Source of the DNA: Prolixibacteraceae bacterium JC049
Lineage (GTDB): Bacteria > Bacteroidota > Bacteroidia > Bacteroidales > Prolixibacteraceae
Assembly: GCA_023369685.1 (NCBI GenBank)
Contig: SACZ01000005.1
Coordinates: 124,001-188,000, forward strand
Length of the DNA: 64,000 nucleotides
Reading direction: 5' to 3'
The notes under the pieces are model-generated. The model did not search any database, had not been told where the DNA came from, and saw only the letters and a program-made list of their open reading frames with translations. The position numbers and the translations under genes were made by a program. Below are positions 52,078 through 61,218 of this stretch, piece after piece; the first letter of the stretch is position 1; every line of letters starts with the position of its first letter.

Positions 52078-53004
52078 CTACACAAGACCAAATATTTCAG
52101 CCATAGCCCCTTCTTTTAATGAATAACCAGTCTGCACTATCTGCTCTATTCCAGCACAATTAATCACAAAATTAACGAATATACTGGCATAAACAATCAT
52201 CTTCTGACGTACAGGATCAGTTCCTTTCTGAAGCATTTGCACCTGTTCATGATTTTCAATTAGCATTTTATGCAGATTGGTGTAATCTAACAAATTTAAT
52301 GCCGTTCTACTCCGGAATGTAGTCTCTGGGGTACAATTATTCATCAAATCGGCAAAAGCATCGAAAGCTCCTGCACATCCAACCAATGTTTTCACTGGAT
52401 ACTCACTCAATATTTCCCAAAGCGGATCTAAAAATTGCTGAAAATAAGCCTCTATCTTCACAATCATCTCTTCATTTACTGGAATTTCAGGATGAAAAGT
52501 TTCATGAATTCGAGCAATACCTATCTCAAAACTTTGCTTCCAGATTATACCATTTCTATCGGTAAGAATAAATTCATTACTCCCACCACCAATGTCTAAA
52601 ATTAGAACCGGTTCAGTAATTGGTTGTACTGCCTGAGTTACTCCTTGAAAGATTAATTTCGCTTCCCTGTTGCCATCAATAACAGATAGCTTTACGCCTG
52701 TATTTTCTTCTATAAAACGAATAAATTCAGCCTGATTAGTTGCATTACGAACAGCCGATGTAGCATATGCCACTTCCAGTTCTGCATTATGCTCCTCAAT
52801 TATTTGCTTATAGTGATTAATGGCATTACATGCTCTCTTCATTGCAGCCGAAGTAATACGCTTATCGTTTATTCCTCCTTCTGCCAATCGTACCGGATAA
52901 CGTTCGCTCCACTCTACCTTTAATTCACCATTGCATTTCGTGCCAATCCCTAAATTACAAGTATTAGTACCTAAATCGATTACAGCAATTTTTCTCTCTG
53001 TCAT
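52078..53004 (-). CDS. Ppx/GppA family phosphatase
   Basis: A 308-residue member of the exopolyphosphatase / guanosine pentaphosphatase family (ASKHA fold). Motifs: KIAVIDLGTNTCNLGIGT (phosphate 1), AYATSAVRNATN, VLILDIGGGSNEFILTD (phosphate 2), and LVGCAGAFDAFADL. It is the short form lacking the C-terminal HD domain, as usual in Bacteroidota. It hydrolyses polyphosphate or pppGpp in relatives. It lies between an unknown barrel protein (2 bp) and the response regulator on the same strand, a probable three-gene unit. Confidence 0.93.
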   Translation of the reverse strand: MTERKIAVIDLGTNTCNLGIGTKCNGELKVEWSERYPVRLAEGGINDKRITSAAMKRACNAINHYKQIIEEHNAELEVAYATSAVRNATNQAEFIRFIEENTGVKLSVIDGNREAKLIFQGVTQAVQPITEPVLILDIGGGSNEFILTDRNGIIWKQSFEIGIARIHETFHPEIPVNEEMIVKIEAYFQQFLDPLWEILSEYPVKTLVGCAGAFDAFADLMNNCTPETTFRSRTALNLLDYTNLHKMLIENHEQVQMLQKGTDPVRQKMIVYASIFVNFVINCAGIEQIVQTGYSLKEGAMAEIFGLV

Positions 53005-53006
53005 AA

Positions 53007-53903
53007 CTAGTTATTCCGAACAGCTTTAAATGGTGATGAAAAGAAATATCGGAAAGACAGACGTGCCGTCTCATAATGGTAATCCTGAATTCCAGTCTGG
53101 TATTCGGCACCAATCTGGTATTTTTTCCAGTTGTATTTTATTCCTGATTTCAGTACAGCAGGCTTATTATGACCAGTTTGCTCATATGCATGATATCCTG
53201 ACACTGACTGATAGATCTCCAGATTCTTAGGCTTCCAACGCAGCTCTGCTCCCCACATTAAACCTTCATCTTGGCTCACTTCTTCACGGTTGGTTTGCCA
53301 CACATAGAAGCCTCCTGTTGCATTGAATTCAACTTCCCCCCACTTTTTACCTGTTGATAACTGAAAATACTGAGCAGGAGAATCGGTATAACGAGCATGA
53401 TCTAAATTACCAGTTGTGGTTTTCACAGCTACTTTTCCAACCATATTAGGCAACCACTTATGGTTTCTCACCAATTGAATTGATGTCGCCAACCATAGGT
53501 CTCCTCCCTGAGTTATTACTCCTGTATCATCGTAATAAATTTGAAGTTCATCTCTTCGTTCATTACTCATTTCGAACGACTCGGTTGGATATCCCCAAAC
53601 ATCAATTGCAATTAAGTTTGCTACAATGGGGAAATAAAAACGTGCAAAACTATTCACTCCATTATCATTTTTCAGGAAGTGACTGTGAGCACCAAATTCA
53701 ATAAAACCTTTATCGCCAATTGTACCATTTCCAATTTCTGGAACAGGCAATGCATTGGGGCCCATCATTCCTGGAGCCAACAATAAATATTTATGAACGT
53801 GACTTTCTACTCTGGATTTAAACGGTGGGTGTGTGCGATGTTGTGCAAAAAGATTTCCAACTGCTAAAAGAAATATAAATAGCAGTGTAATTTTTCTGAT
53901 CAT
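53007..53903 (-). CDS. Outer-membrane beta-barrel protein of unknown function
   Basis: A 298-residue exported protein; the ATG at 53903 gives signal peptide MIRKITLLFIFLLAVGNLFA (an ATG at 53930 would add nine residues). The mature part is made of alternating aromatic strands (GFIEFGAHSHFL, ELQIYYDDTG, GEVEFNATGGFYVW, GAELRWKPK, YQIGAEYQTG) and ends ETARLSFRYFFSSPFKAVRNN. It resembles a 10-12-strand outer-membrane barrel, but no named family is recognised. It precedes ppx by 2 bp and is probably cotranscribed with it. Confidence 0.75.
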   Translation of the reverse strand: MIRKITLLFIFLLAVGNLFAQHRTHPPFKSRVESHVHKYLLLAPGMMGPNALPVPEIGNGTIGDKGFIEFGAHSHFLKNDNGVNSFARFYFPIVANLIAIDVWGYPTESFEMSNERRDELQIYYDDTGVITQGGDLWLATSIQLVRNHKWLPNMVGKVAVKTTTGNLDHARYTDSPAQYFQLSTGKKWGEVEFNATGGFYVWQTNREEVSQDEGLMWGAELRWKPKNLEIYQSVSGYHAYEQTGHNKPAVLKSGIKYNWKKYQIGAEYQTGIQDYHYETARLSFRYFFSSPFKAVRNN

Positions 53904-54015
53904 GAGATTAGCTGTTTGGGTTAAAAACATGCCAATATAAACAAAAAAAGAGCTTCAATAGTTTTCCACTGAGAACTAATGAAGCTTTTAATTTAAACTT
54001 ATTTCGATTAATCTA

Positions 54016-54927
54016 TTAGAACAGTCCTTCAACCGAAAGGTAACGCTCTCCGGTATCGTAGTTAAAAGTTAACACACGACTTCCTGCTGGTATTTCTTCT
54101 AACTTTTTCGCCACTGCCGCCAAGGAAGCTCCTGACGAAATCCCCCCAAACAGACCTTCTTCTTTCGCTGCTCGTTGAGCATATTCAAATGCCTCTTCCT
54201 TCTCTACTTTAATTGCTCCATCCAGAATATCAACATTCAGGTTTTCTGGAATAAATCCAGCTCCAATTCCTTGCAAAGGATGAGGCCCTGGTTCTCCTCC
54301 ATTAATAACAGGACTAGCTTCTGGCTCTACTGCAAATACTTTCAAGTTAGCAAACTTCTCTTTCAGAATCTCTGCCACTCCTGTGATATGACCTCCAGTT
54401 CCTACACCCGTGATTAGATAATCGATTCCTTCTGGGAAATCAGCAATAATCTCTTGTGCAGTTGTTTTTCGGTGAATATCAGGGTTTGCACCATTTTCGA
54501 ATTGAGAAGGTACAAAAGCCAATTCCATTTCATCGGCCAATTCCTGAGCACGAGCAATGGCTCCTTTCATTCCCTTTTCACGAGGCGTCAATTCCAATTT
54601 TGCTCCGTGTGCAGTAAGAATTCTTCTACGCTCCAATGACATTGATTCAGGCATAGTTAGAATTAAAGGATACCCTTTTACTGCTGCTACCAACGCTAAA
54701 CCAATACCTGTATTTCCTGATGTAGGTTCAATAATAGTACTTCCTGGCTGAAGCAACCCTTTTTCTTCTGCATCTTCTATCATTGCCAAGGCAATTCTGT
54801 CTTTGATGCTTCCGCCCGGATTAAAGCGCTCCATTTTCACATACACTTCCACCTCTTTTCCGTACAGGTTATTCACTTTCACATGTGGTGTGTTACCAAT
54901 CGACTCTAAAATGTTATTCAGTATCAT
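54016..54927 (-). CDS. cysK: Cysteine synthase A (O-acetylserine sulfhydrylase)
   Basis: A PLP enzyme making L-cysteine from O-acetylserine and sulfide in the cytoplasm. 303 residues: N-terminus [23 protein letters not shown] lysine K42 in [13 protein letters not shown], substrate loop [19 protein letters not shown]-phosphate loop [16 protein letters not shown], and [11 protein letters not shown]. Length is normal. It is the last step for the sulfide produced by the cysHDN genes 4-6 kb upstream. Its 5' leader contains a Cys-rich peptide gene and a terminator/antiterminator pair, indicating control by transcription attenuation. Confidence 0.98.
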   Translation of the reverse strand: MILNNILESIGNTPHVKVNNLYGKEVEVYVKMERFNPGGSIKDRIALAMIEDAEEKGLLQPGSTIIEPTSGNTGIGLALVAAVKGYPLILTMPESMSLERRRILTAHGAKLELTPREKGMKGAIARAQELADEMELAFVPSQFENGANPDIHRKTTAQEIIADFPEGIDYLITGVGTGGHITGVAEILKEKFANLKVFAVEPEASPVINGGEPGPHPLQGIGAGFIPENLNVDILDGAIKVEKEEAFEYAQRAAKEEGLFGGISSGASLAAVAKKLEEIPAGSRVLTFNYDTGERYLSVEGLF

Positions 54928-54953
54928 ATTCTTGTTTTTTAATATTTTCTACA

Positions 54954-54988
54954 TAAAAAAAGCCCTTCTACAAATTGCAGAAGGGCTT
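54954..54988 (-). terminator. Attenuator terminator in the cysK leader
   Basis: On the minus strand AAGCCCTTCTGC-aattt-GTAGAAGGGCTT (about 10 perfect pairs) is followed by TTTTTTT and lies 27 nt before the cysK ATG, downstream of the leader peptide. The 5' arm contains TTCTGCAA (54975-54982), which is fully complementary to TTGCAGAA (55033-55040) inside the leader peptide gene; that pairing would prevent the terminator. Confidence 0.85.
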
Positions 54989-55015
54989 ATATCGAGTTAA
55001 ATAAAATAGTAAAAT

Positions 55016-55093
55016 TTAGCTATAGCACACCTTTCTGCAACAATTCATTGTCCAGCTCCAACAACAGTTATATGCAAAAATGTTCGTATTCAT
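55016..55093 (-). CDS. Cysteine-rich leader peptide of cysK
   Basis: A 25-codon reading frame from ATG 55093 to TAA 55016, encoding MNTNIFAY, then NCCWSW at 9-14 and NCCRKVCYS at 17-25: five Cys codons (10, 11, 18, 19, 23). It ends 28 nt before the attenuator terminator of cysK. The segment over codons 18-22 forms the antiterminator arm. A ribosome stalled at Cys10/11 for lack of Cys-tRNA would leave this arm free, the antiterminator would form and cysK would be transcribed; a ribosome reading to the end would mask it and allow termination. This is inferred from the sequence; leader peptides of this kind are known for other amino-acid operons. Confidence 0.8.
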   Translation of the reverse strand: MNTNIFAYNCCWSWTMNCCRKVCYS

Positions 55094-55118
55094 CACGTTA
55101 AAATTTATTTTGATGCTA

Positions 55119-55126
55119 CAAGTATA
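55119..55126 (-). promoter_or_regulatory. Possible -7 element of the cysK leader transcript
   Basis: TATACTTG on the minus strand differs from TAnnTTTG at one position and lies 26 nt before the leader peptide ATG. No good -33 box was found. Confidence 0.35.
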
Positions 55127-55201
55127 ACAATTAGATCGGACTATTTCATACTTCAAAGTCTTTTATTAACAAAAATTAATAAACGCCGATCAGTTCTTGC
55201 A

Positions 55202-56551
55202 TTAATAGTTCTTATAACGTAACCACTTAAACAACTCTTTCCATGATACTTTTTTACCATACATAAGGATTCCTGTACGATAAATCTTAGATGCCATCCA
55301 TATTGCACCAATAATTGAAGCAATCAATAAACTCATACTCAAGGCCATTTCCCAAGCAGGAACACCATAAGGAACACGAGCCATCATCACAATAGGTGAA
55401 GTAAACGGAATCATTGATCCCCAGAAGGCAAGAGCTCCATCGGGATTTTTCACTACAATCATCATCATCATAAACGAAATGATAATAGGTAACATGATAG
55501 GTAGCATAAATTGCTGAGCATCTTCTTGCGCATCAACTGCTGCTCCAATTGCTCCAAAGAACGAGCTATATAATAAATAGCCACCAATAAAGAAGAAAGC
55601 AAAGAATCCGATAATTGATACAAAGTCGATACCGTTGATAATCTCAAATATCTCTTGTGCTTTCTCTCCTCCCATTTGTTGAACTTGTGCCATATCAACG
55701 CCTGCGCTTTGAGCCATTAGGTCTTGTGCCTGTGCTGCATCAATCTGTCCGCCCAAGAAGTACGATTTGGCAACAAATAATAGAATTACCGATAGCACAA
55801 CCCACATTACAATCTGAGTTAAACCAACCAATGCAACTCCAACAATCTTACCAACTAACAACTGAAAAGGTTTTACTGAAGAAACAATTACCTCTACAAT
55901 TCTATTGGTTTTCTCTTCCATGATACTAGCCATTACCATTTGGCCAAACATGATTAGGAAAATATAAATCAAAAATCCTGTTACACCTCCAATAGCACTG
56001 GCTAAGCCAGCAGAACTCTTTTTAGCTTTGCCATCTTCAGAAATTTTAACCGAATTGATCTTGATTGAGGTATTGGTATTTCTTAAACGCTGCTCTAAAT
56101 CAGGCACTTTTAACTCTTTGATTAGCTGAGCACGCTTATCTTTTTCCATTAAATTTTCCAACTGTCTGCGAATGGTACTTTCTGTTCCCATTGTTATTTG
56201 ACGATCGGAATAAAGAATGGCTTTATTAGAAGCATAAATATTCTGAGGAATCATTAGTAAAGCATAGAAGTTTTTCTCTTTCATTTTTTGCTTTACCTCA
56301 TCAAATTCAACAGGATCGATATATTTATATTTTAATGATTCTGTCTCCTTAAAGGCATTCATAAATAATTCACTCTTATCGACAACAGCAATTGTATTTA
56401 CTTCTGGCGTATCGATTTTATCCAACAAGATTGGAATAAAAATAAACGATGAAAAGAGTATTGGCATCAAGAATGTAAGAATGATGAAACTCTTCTTTTT
56501 AACACGCGTAAGGTATTCGCGCTGTAAAACTATCCATGTTTTATTTTGCAT
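55202..56551 (-). CDS. ABC-2 type permease (NatB-like)
   Basis: A 449-residue exporter permease: N-terminal helix (about 22-42), large extracytoplasmic domain (about 45-190), and five or six C-terminal helices, with the family text MASIMEEKTNRIVEVIVSSVKPFQLLVGKIVGVALVGLTQIVMW. The C-terminal region has SMIPFTSPIVMMARVPYG. It begins 19 bp after the ATPase gene, and the two form an exporter of the NatAB type (Na+ or drug efflux in characterised cases). Substrate is unknown. The cysK leader begins 108 bp after its stop. Confidence 0.92.
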   Translation of the reverse strand: MQNKTWIVLQREYLTRVKKKSFIILTFLMPILFSSFIFIPILLDKIDTPEVNTIAVVDKSELFMNAFKETESLKYKYIDPVEFDEVKQKMKEKNFYALLMIPQNIYASNKAILYSDRQITMGTESTIRRQLENLMEKDKRAQLIKELKVPDLEQRLRNTNTSIKINSVKISEDGKAKKSSAGLASAIGGVTGFLIYIFLIMFGQMVMASIMEEKTNRIVEVIVSSVKPFQLLVGKIVGVALVGLTQIVMWVVLSVILLFVAKSYFLGGQIDAAQAQDLMAQSAGVDMAQVQQMGGEKAQEIFEIINGIDFVSIIGFFAFFFIGGYLLYSSFFGAIGAAVDAQEDAQQFMLPIMLPIIISFMMMMIVVKNPDGALAFWGSMIPFTSPIVMMARVPYGVPAWEMALSMSLLIASIIGAIWMASKIYRTGILMYGKKVSWKELFKWLRYKNY

Positions 56552-56570
56552 GATCTACAATTTTAGAGGG

Positions 56571-57494
56571 TTACTTTTGACGAGTTTCTTCAACCGCACG
56601 AATGAAAATATCATTCATACTAGGAATTACTTCACTAAAACTTACAATCTCAACATTTGGAGTTAGTCGAGTCAACAGTTCATTGTTCGATGTTCCATTC
56701 AAATGTTTCACTCGAATTGAATCGAAACGTTTTCCTTCGGTATGATCTAAAATCTCGAAATCGCCAACCAGCGCATTGCTTACATCTCCAATGGCACCTT
56801 TAAAGCTAACCTCGAAAGTATTTGATTTAAACTGGTCGCGAACCTTATCAATCGATCCATCTAATATCTTTTTCGACTCATTGATCAAAGCAATATGGTC
56901 GCACACTTCTTCTACAGAAGCCATATTGTGAGTAGAAAAAATCAATGTAGCACCTCTCTCTTTCAATGCTAAGATTTCTTCTTTCAATATATTGGCATTA
57001 ATAGGGTCGAAACCACTGAAAGGCTCATCGAAAATAAGTAGTTCTGGTTCGTGCAATACTGTACATATAAACTGCACTTTTTGCTGCATCCCTTTTGAAA
57101 GCTCCATCACTTTTTTGTCCCACCATGGTTGAATTTCGAATTTTTCGAACCATGTTTTTAAGCGACGTAATGCATCTCTTCGAGAAAGTCCTTTAAGCTG
57201 AGCCAGGTATAAAGCCTGCTCTCCTACTTTCATCTTTTTATAAAGTCCTCGTTCTTCTGGAAGGTAACCAATTAACTCCACATCCGAAAGTCGTAAAGGA
57301 CGACCTTTAAAGTTCACAGTTCCTTTGTCGGGAGCAGTAATTTGATTGATGATACGAAGCAGAGTTGTTTTTCCTGCTCCATTTGGTCCTAGCAAACCAA
57401 AAACCGATCCTTCTTCGATGCTTATGCTAACATCTGTAAGTGCGCGGTGATTGGCATACATTTTTTCTACATGGTGTGCACTAAGTATCTCCAT
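56571..57494 (-). CDS. ABC transporter ATP-binding protein (NatA-like)
   Basis: A 307-residue ATPase: Walker A GLLGPNGAGKTTLLRIINQ, signature ELSKGMQQKVQFICTVL (LSKGM in place of LSGGQ, common in this family), Walker B LLIFDEPFSGFDP, H-loop FSTHNM. The C-terminal 80 residues form the accessory domain typical of NatA-type proteins. It drives the permease encoded 19 bp downstream. The 241-bp gap upstream (57495-57735) holds only the cysN terminator. Confidence 0.93.
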   Translation of the reverse strand: MEILSAHHVEKMYANHRALTDVSISIEEGSVFGLLGPNGAGKTTLLRIINQITAPDKGTVNFKGRPLRLSDVELIGYLPEERGLYKKMKVGEQALYLAQLKGLSRRDALRRLKTWFEKFEIQPWWDKKVMELSKGMQQKVQFICTVLHEPELLIFDEPFSGFDPINANILKEEILALKERGATLIFSTHNMASVEEVCDHIALINESKKILDGSIDKVRDQFKSNTFEVSFKGAIGDVSNALVGDFEILDHTEGKRFDSIRVKHLNGTSNNELLTRLTPNVEIVSFSEVIPSMNDIFIRAVEETRQK

Positions 57495-57680
57495 AAGTTA
57501 TAATTTAGGCAGAATTGCTTTACTATATTTTCATTAAACAACTGGAAAGTTAATCATTCCCGCTCATTTAGTCACAAGAAAGAACTAAATGTTACAGAAA
57601 AACAGCAACTAATTTAATAAGTGTAAAATAGACTTTGTTTTAGGTACATAGAACTGTAGAAAAGACTGTCTATATAAAAT

Positions 57681-57711
57681 AAAAAAGCCGATCCTTTTTC
57701 AAGAATCGGCT
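57681..57711 (-). terminator. Terminator of the DUF2061-cysH-cysD-cysN operon
   Basis: On the minus strand AGCCGAT-tcttgaaaaagg-ATCGGCT followed by TTTTTTATTTT, 25 bp after cysN. Confidence 0.85.
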
Positions 57712-57735
57712 CTGTAATATTATTGATAATAAGAA

Positions 57736-59004
57736 TTACTTCTTGATAATCATACCTGCACCAACAGTTTCGTTAGTGGCTTCGTCAATTAACACTACAC
57801 TACCCGTGTTAGAGTTAACTTTATAATCGTCGAAGAATATTGGCTGAGTGGTTTTTACAGATATCTTGATAATATCATTCATTGCCACCGACTTGTCTTC
57901 GTTGTTTTCTTCTATTTTATTAATATCGATTTTGGTATCGATGCTGCGAACTACACAGCGCACTTCGGCACTAGTGTGACGCAATACGTATTTGTTACGA
58001 GGCACTAATGGACGCTCAGAGAACCAACAGACCATCATCTCTACCTCTTGCTCTACAGCGGGAAGATCGTCGGCACCAACAATCATGTCGCCACGACTGA
58101 TATCCACATCGTCTTCCAGAGTTATAATTAATGATTCTCCCGGAGTAGCTGCTTCCAACTGCTTTTCGTATTGATCAACCGATTTTACTTTCGATTTAAT
58201 CATAGAAGGCAATACAGTTACCTCTTCGCCTGGTTTGAAAACACCACCAGCAACGCGACCTGCATATCCACGGTAATCGTGCCAATCTTTCGATTGAGGA
58301 CGAACTACGTACTGAACAGGAAAACGTTTATGCTCGAAATCGTGATCTTCAGAAACCTCAACATCTTCTAAAATATCCAGGAAAGTTGGCCCCTGGTACC
58401 AAGTCATGTTTTCTGAACCTTCTACCACGTTATCACCTAGTTTCGCAGAAATAGGCACATAAAATGCTTCGTGAATATTTAGTTTTGCAGCCAGGTCTTT
58501 CAAGTTTTGCTCGATAGAACGAAACTGCTCTTCATTGTATTCTACCAAATCCATTTTATTTACACAGAAAATGATATGGCGAATATTCAATAATGAAGCG
58601 ATGTATGAGTGACGAAGTGTTTGCTCAAGAACACCATTACGTGCATCAACCAAAATAACCGCTAAATTGGCAGTAGACGCACCTGTAACCATGTTACGAG
58701 TATATTGAATGTGCCCCGGAGTATCGGCAATAATGAATTTACGCTTAGGAGTGGCAAAGTAACGGTATGCTACATCAATGGTGATACCTTGTTCACGCTC
58801 GGCACGTAACCCATCAGTTAAAAGAGCTAAGTCAACTTCCTCTTTTCCTCGACGCTTACTCGACTCTTCGATGTGCTCCATCTGGTCTTCGAAAATCGAT
58901 TTACTATCGTAAAGTAGTCGGCCAATAAGAGTACTTTTCCCATCATCTACACTACCTGCTGTAGTAAAACGTAAAAGTCCCTTTTCGTTATTTTTTATTT
59001 TCAT
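57736..59004 (-). CDS. cysN: Sulfate adenylyltransferase subunit 1 (GTPase)
   Basis: The GTP-hydrolysing subunit of ATP sulfurylase. From ATG 59004 (ATG 59025 would add seven residues) 422 residues: P-loop FTTAGSVDDGKSTLIGRLLY, G3 IADTPGHIQYTRNM, G4 FCVNKMDL, then EF-Tu-like beta-barrel domains (about 235-422). No C-terminal APS-kinase domain is present, consistent with a pathway that reduces APS directly. It is 96 bp downstream of cysD, and is the final gene of the operon. Confidence 0.97.
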   Translation of the reverse strand: MKIKNNEKGLLRFTTAGSVDDGKSTLIGRLLYDSKSIFEDQMEHIEESSKRRGKEEVDLALLTDGLRAEREQGITIDVAYRYFATPKRKFIIADTPGHIQYTRNMVTGASTANLAVILVDARNGVLEQTLRHSYIASLLNIRHIIFCVNKMDLVEYNEEQFRSIEQNLKDLAAKLNIHEAFYVPISAKLGDNVVEGSENMTWYQGPTFLDILEDVEVSEDHDFEHKRFPVQYVVRPQSKDWHDYRGYAGRVAGGVFKPGEEVTVLPSMIKSKVKSVDQYEKQLEAATPGESLIITLEDDVDISRGDMIVGADDLPAVEQEVEMMVCWFSERPLVPRNKYVLRHTSAEVRCVVRSIDTKIDINKIEENNEDKSVAMNDIIKISVKTTQPIFFDDYKVNSNTGSVVLIDEATNETVGAGMIIKK

Positions 59005-59100
59005 TTGTATCCGTTTTATAACCATCGACTTTTTCCAAAGCCAACTGGGTTAATCACCTAATCGTTCTTTGATTTTGGGGATCAAAAAAACGTCGCTTTA

Positions 59101-60015
59101 CTAGAAATATCCCTCTTTCTTACGATCTTCCATTGCTGCTTCCGAACGCTTATCGTCGTAACGACCACCACGCTCAGTGATTCGCGATGCTGCAATCTCT
59201 GTAACGATATCGTTCAAATTGTTGGCTGTTGATAATGTTAAGCCAGTACAAGAGATATCACCAATTGTACGACAACGCACATCACGCTCAACCACCTCTT
59301 CGGTAGGTTTTAGCTGCATGAAAGGAGCATAAGCCAACCATGTACCATCACGATTGAAGCACTTACGCTTGTGAGTATAATAAAGGCTTGGCAACTCTAT
59401 TTCCTCCTGAAGGATATACTGCCAAACATCTAGTTCTGTCCAGTTACTAATTGGGAATACACGGAAATGCTCTCCCATATTTTTTCTTCCATTGAAGATG
59501 TTCCAAAGCTCAGGACGTTGGTTCTTTGGATCCCATTGTCCGAATTCGTCACGATGCGAGAAGAAACGCTCTTTAGCACGTGCTTTCTCTTCGTCACGAC
59601 GTCCACCACCAATTGCGGCATCAGCTTTTAAGTCTTCAACAGCATCTAATAATGTTACTGTTTGTAGTCGATTTCGCGAAGCATTTACTCCTTTTTCCTC
59701 AACCACTCTTCCCTGATCGATAGAGTCTTGAACTTTGGCCACAATTAACTCAACACCTAACTCTTTAGCCAAGTTATCACGGTATTCTAATGTCTCCTCA
59801 AAATTGTGTCCAGTATCGATATGAAGTAAAGGAAATGGAATTTTACCTGGCCAGAATGCCTTTTTTGCAAGATGAACCAAAAGAATGGAATCTTTTCCTC
59901 CTGAAAAAAGAAGCACAGGACGTTCGAATTGAGCTGCAATTTCGCGCATCACAAAGATGGCTTCATTCTCCAATTCCCTTAAATGTTCGCTGTTTATTTC
60001 TACTGTATTACTCAT
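59101..60015 (-). CDS. cysD: Sulfate adenylyltransferase subunit 2
   Basis: The catalytic subunit of ATP sulfurylase, making adenosine 5'-phosphosulfate (APS) from ATP and sulfate. 304 residues: PP-loop VLLFSGGKDSILLVHLAKKAF, AAIGGGRRDEEKARAKERFF, FRVFPISNWTELDVWQYI and the C-terminal RGGRYDDKRSEAAMEDRKKEGYF. Length normal. It lies between cysH (135-bp gap) and cysN. Confidence 0.98.
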   Translation of the reverse strand: MSNTVEINSEHLRELENEAIFVMREIAAQFERPVLLFSGGKDSILLVHLAKKAFWPGKIPFPLLHIDTGHNFEETLEYRDNLAKELGVELIVAKVQDSIDQGRVVEEKGVNASRNRLQTVTLLDAVEDLKADAAIGGGRRDEEKARAKERFFSHRDEFGQWDPKNQRPELWNIFNGRKNMGEHFRVFPISNWTELDVWQYILQEEIELPSLYYTHKRKCFNRDGTWLAYAPFMQLKPTEEVVERDVRCRTIGDISCTGLTLSTANNLNDIVTEIAASRITERGGRYDDKRSEAAMEDRKKEGYF

Positions 60016-60150
60016 ATATTCTGAAAATTCAGCGTTATTCTATCTTATTATATCCCAAGCAAACCTGCTTATCAAATTCAAAAATGTCACAAATTTATTG
60101 GAATCTTTGTCTTTAACCTAATAATATTCTGGAAGTTTAACGCTTTTTTA

Positions 60151-60846
60151 TCAACCTTGTGTATGTAATCCACACTCTTTACCCGATTTATTCTCCCACC
60201 ACCAACGGCCGGCTCGGAAATCGTCTCCTTCATTCACCGCTCTGGTACATGGAGAGCACCCGATACTTATAAATCCTTTATCGTGTAGAACGTTGTATGG
60301 AACGTAGTTTTCGGCAATATATTCTTTCACCTGTTCCATATTCCAATCGAAAATTGGATTGTATTTAATTAAGTTGAATGCTTTATCGTCTTCAACGGCA
60401 TGCATATTCTGTCGGCCATCACTTTGGTCGGCACGAATACCGGTAACCCACACTTCCATTCCTTCCAACGAACGCTTCAATGGTTTTACTTTACGTACAA
60501 AACAACATTCCTTTCTGTTTTCGATTGAAGCATAGAAGCTATAAGGTCCTTTCTCGTTCATCATCTTTTCTACTTCAGATGATTCCGGGAAAAACACTTC
60601 CACTTTTTTGTTGTATTTTTCCTCGGTACGAGCTAAAACTTTGTATGATTCTTCAAATAATCTACCAGTGTCAAGTGTAACAACACGTATGGGTATATTA
60701 TTAGAAAAGATCATGTCGGTGATGACTTGATCTTCGATACCCAAGCTAGAAGTAAATACTACTTTACCTGGAAATTTTTCTGCAAAATAGGCTAACGTTT
60801 CAACAATATTCTTTCCCGCTACCTCTTCACGTATTTTTGTAACCAT
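60151..60846 (-). CDS. cysH: APS/PAPS reductase with Fe-S motif
   Basis: Reduces APS (or PAPS) to sulfite. 231 residues: PP-loop-like VVFTSSLGIEDQVITDM, LDTGRLFEESY, the four Fe-S cysteines C114-C115 (KECCFVRK) and C197-C200 (GCSPC), and the catalytic ECGLH motif near the end (C225). The CC-Xn-CxxC signature marks the APS-type, 4Fe-4S form; with no APS kinase in the operon, APS is the probable substrate. It is 6 bp downstream of the DUF2061 gene. Confidence 0.96.
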   Translation of the reverse strand: MVTKIREEVAGKNIVETLAYFAEKFPGKVVFTSSLGIEDQVITDMIFSNNIPIRVVTLDTGRLFEESYKVLARTEEKYNKKVEVFFPESSEVEKMMNEKGPYSFYASIENRKECCFVRKVKPLKRSLEGMEVWVTGIRADQSDGRQNMHAVEDDKAFNLIKYNPIFDWNMEQVKEYIAENYVPYNVLHDKGFISIGCSPCTRAVNEGDDFRAGRWWWENKSGKECGLHTQG

Positions 60847-60852
60847 GATTTA

Positions 60853-61218
60853 TTAGTCGGTTTCGCTTTTGCTTGAAAGCATGATTTTCTTTATAATTTT
60901 TCGGCGAATGATTGAATTTCTTCTGATTATCACTCGCATCCTCCCCCAGCGCACTGTATTCCACAAACGCTCATGTAAGAAATAGAGAATAATTTTCAAC
61001 ACCGACTCTGCCAAAGCGATACCCGAAGCTTTTTCTACAGCCAATGGATCGTTCTGAAAGAACAACCAGGCTAATACCCAAGTGGTTGCCGATGCAATTA
61101 CTCTCCACGTGATCGCCTTGAAGATACTCTTTACAGGTCGATCTCGAACGGTAGATATCTTTTTAGGAGGATCAGTTGTATTTGGCGATTGATTTTTCAA
61201 ATCTGTGGAGTTCAACAT
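60853..61218 (-). CDS. DUF2061 membrane protein of the sulfate-assimilation operon
   Basis: A 121-residue protein with DUF2061: KSIFKAITWRVIASATTWVLAWLF, then ALAESVLKIILYFLHERLWNTVRWGR, giving two membrane helices. The first 35 residues are polar and low in complexity. DUF2061 genes are common beside cysHDN genes and are sometimes fused to them, but no function is established. It is the first gene of this operon, 6 bp before cysH. The 150 bp upstream (61219-61368) should hold the operon promoter; no leader peptide like that of cysK was found there. Confidence 0.85.
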   Translation of the reverse strand: MLNSTDLKNQSPNTTDPPKKISTVRDRPVKSIFKAITWRVIASATTWVLAWLFFQNDPLAVEKASGIALAESVLKIILYFLHERLWNTVRWGRMRVIIRRNSIIRRKIIKKIMLSSKSETD

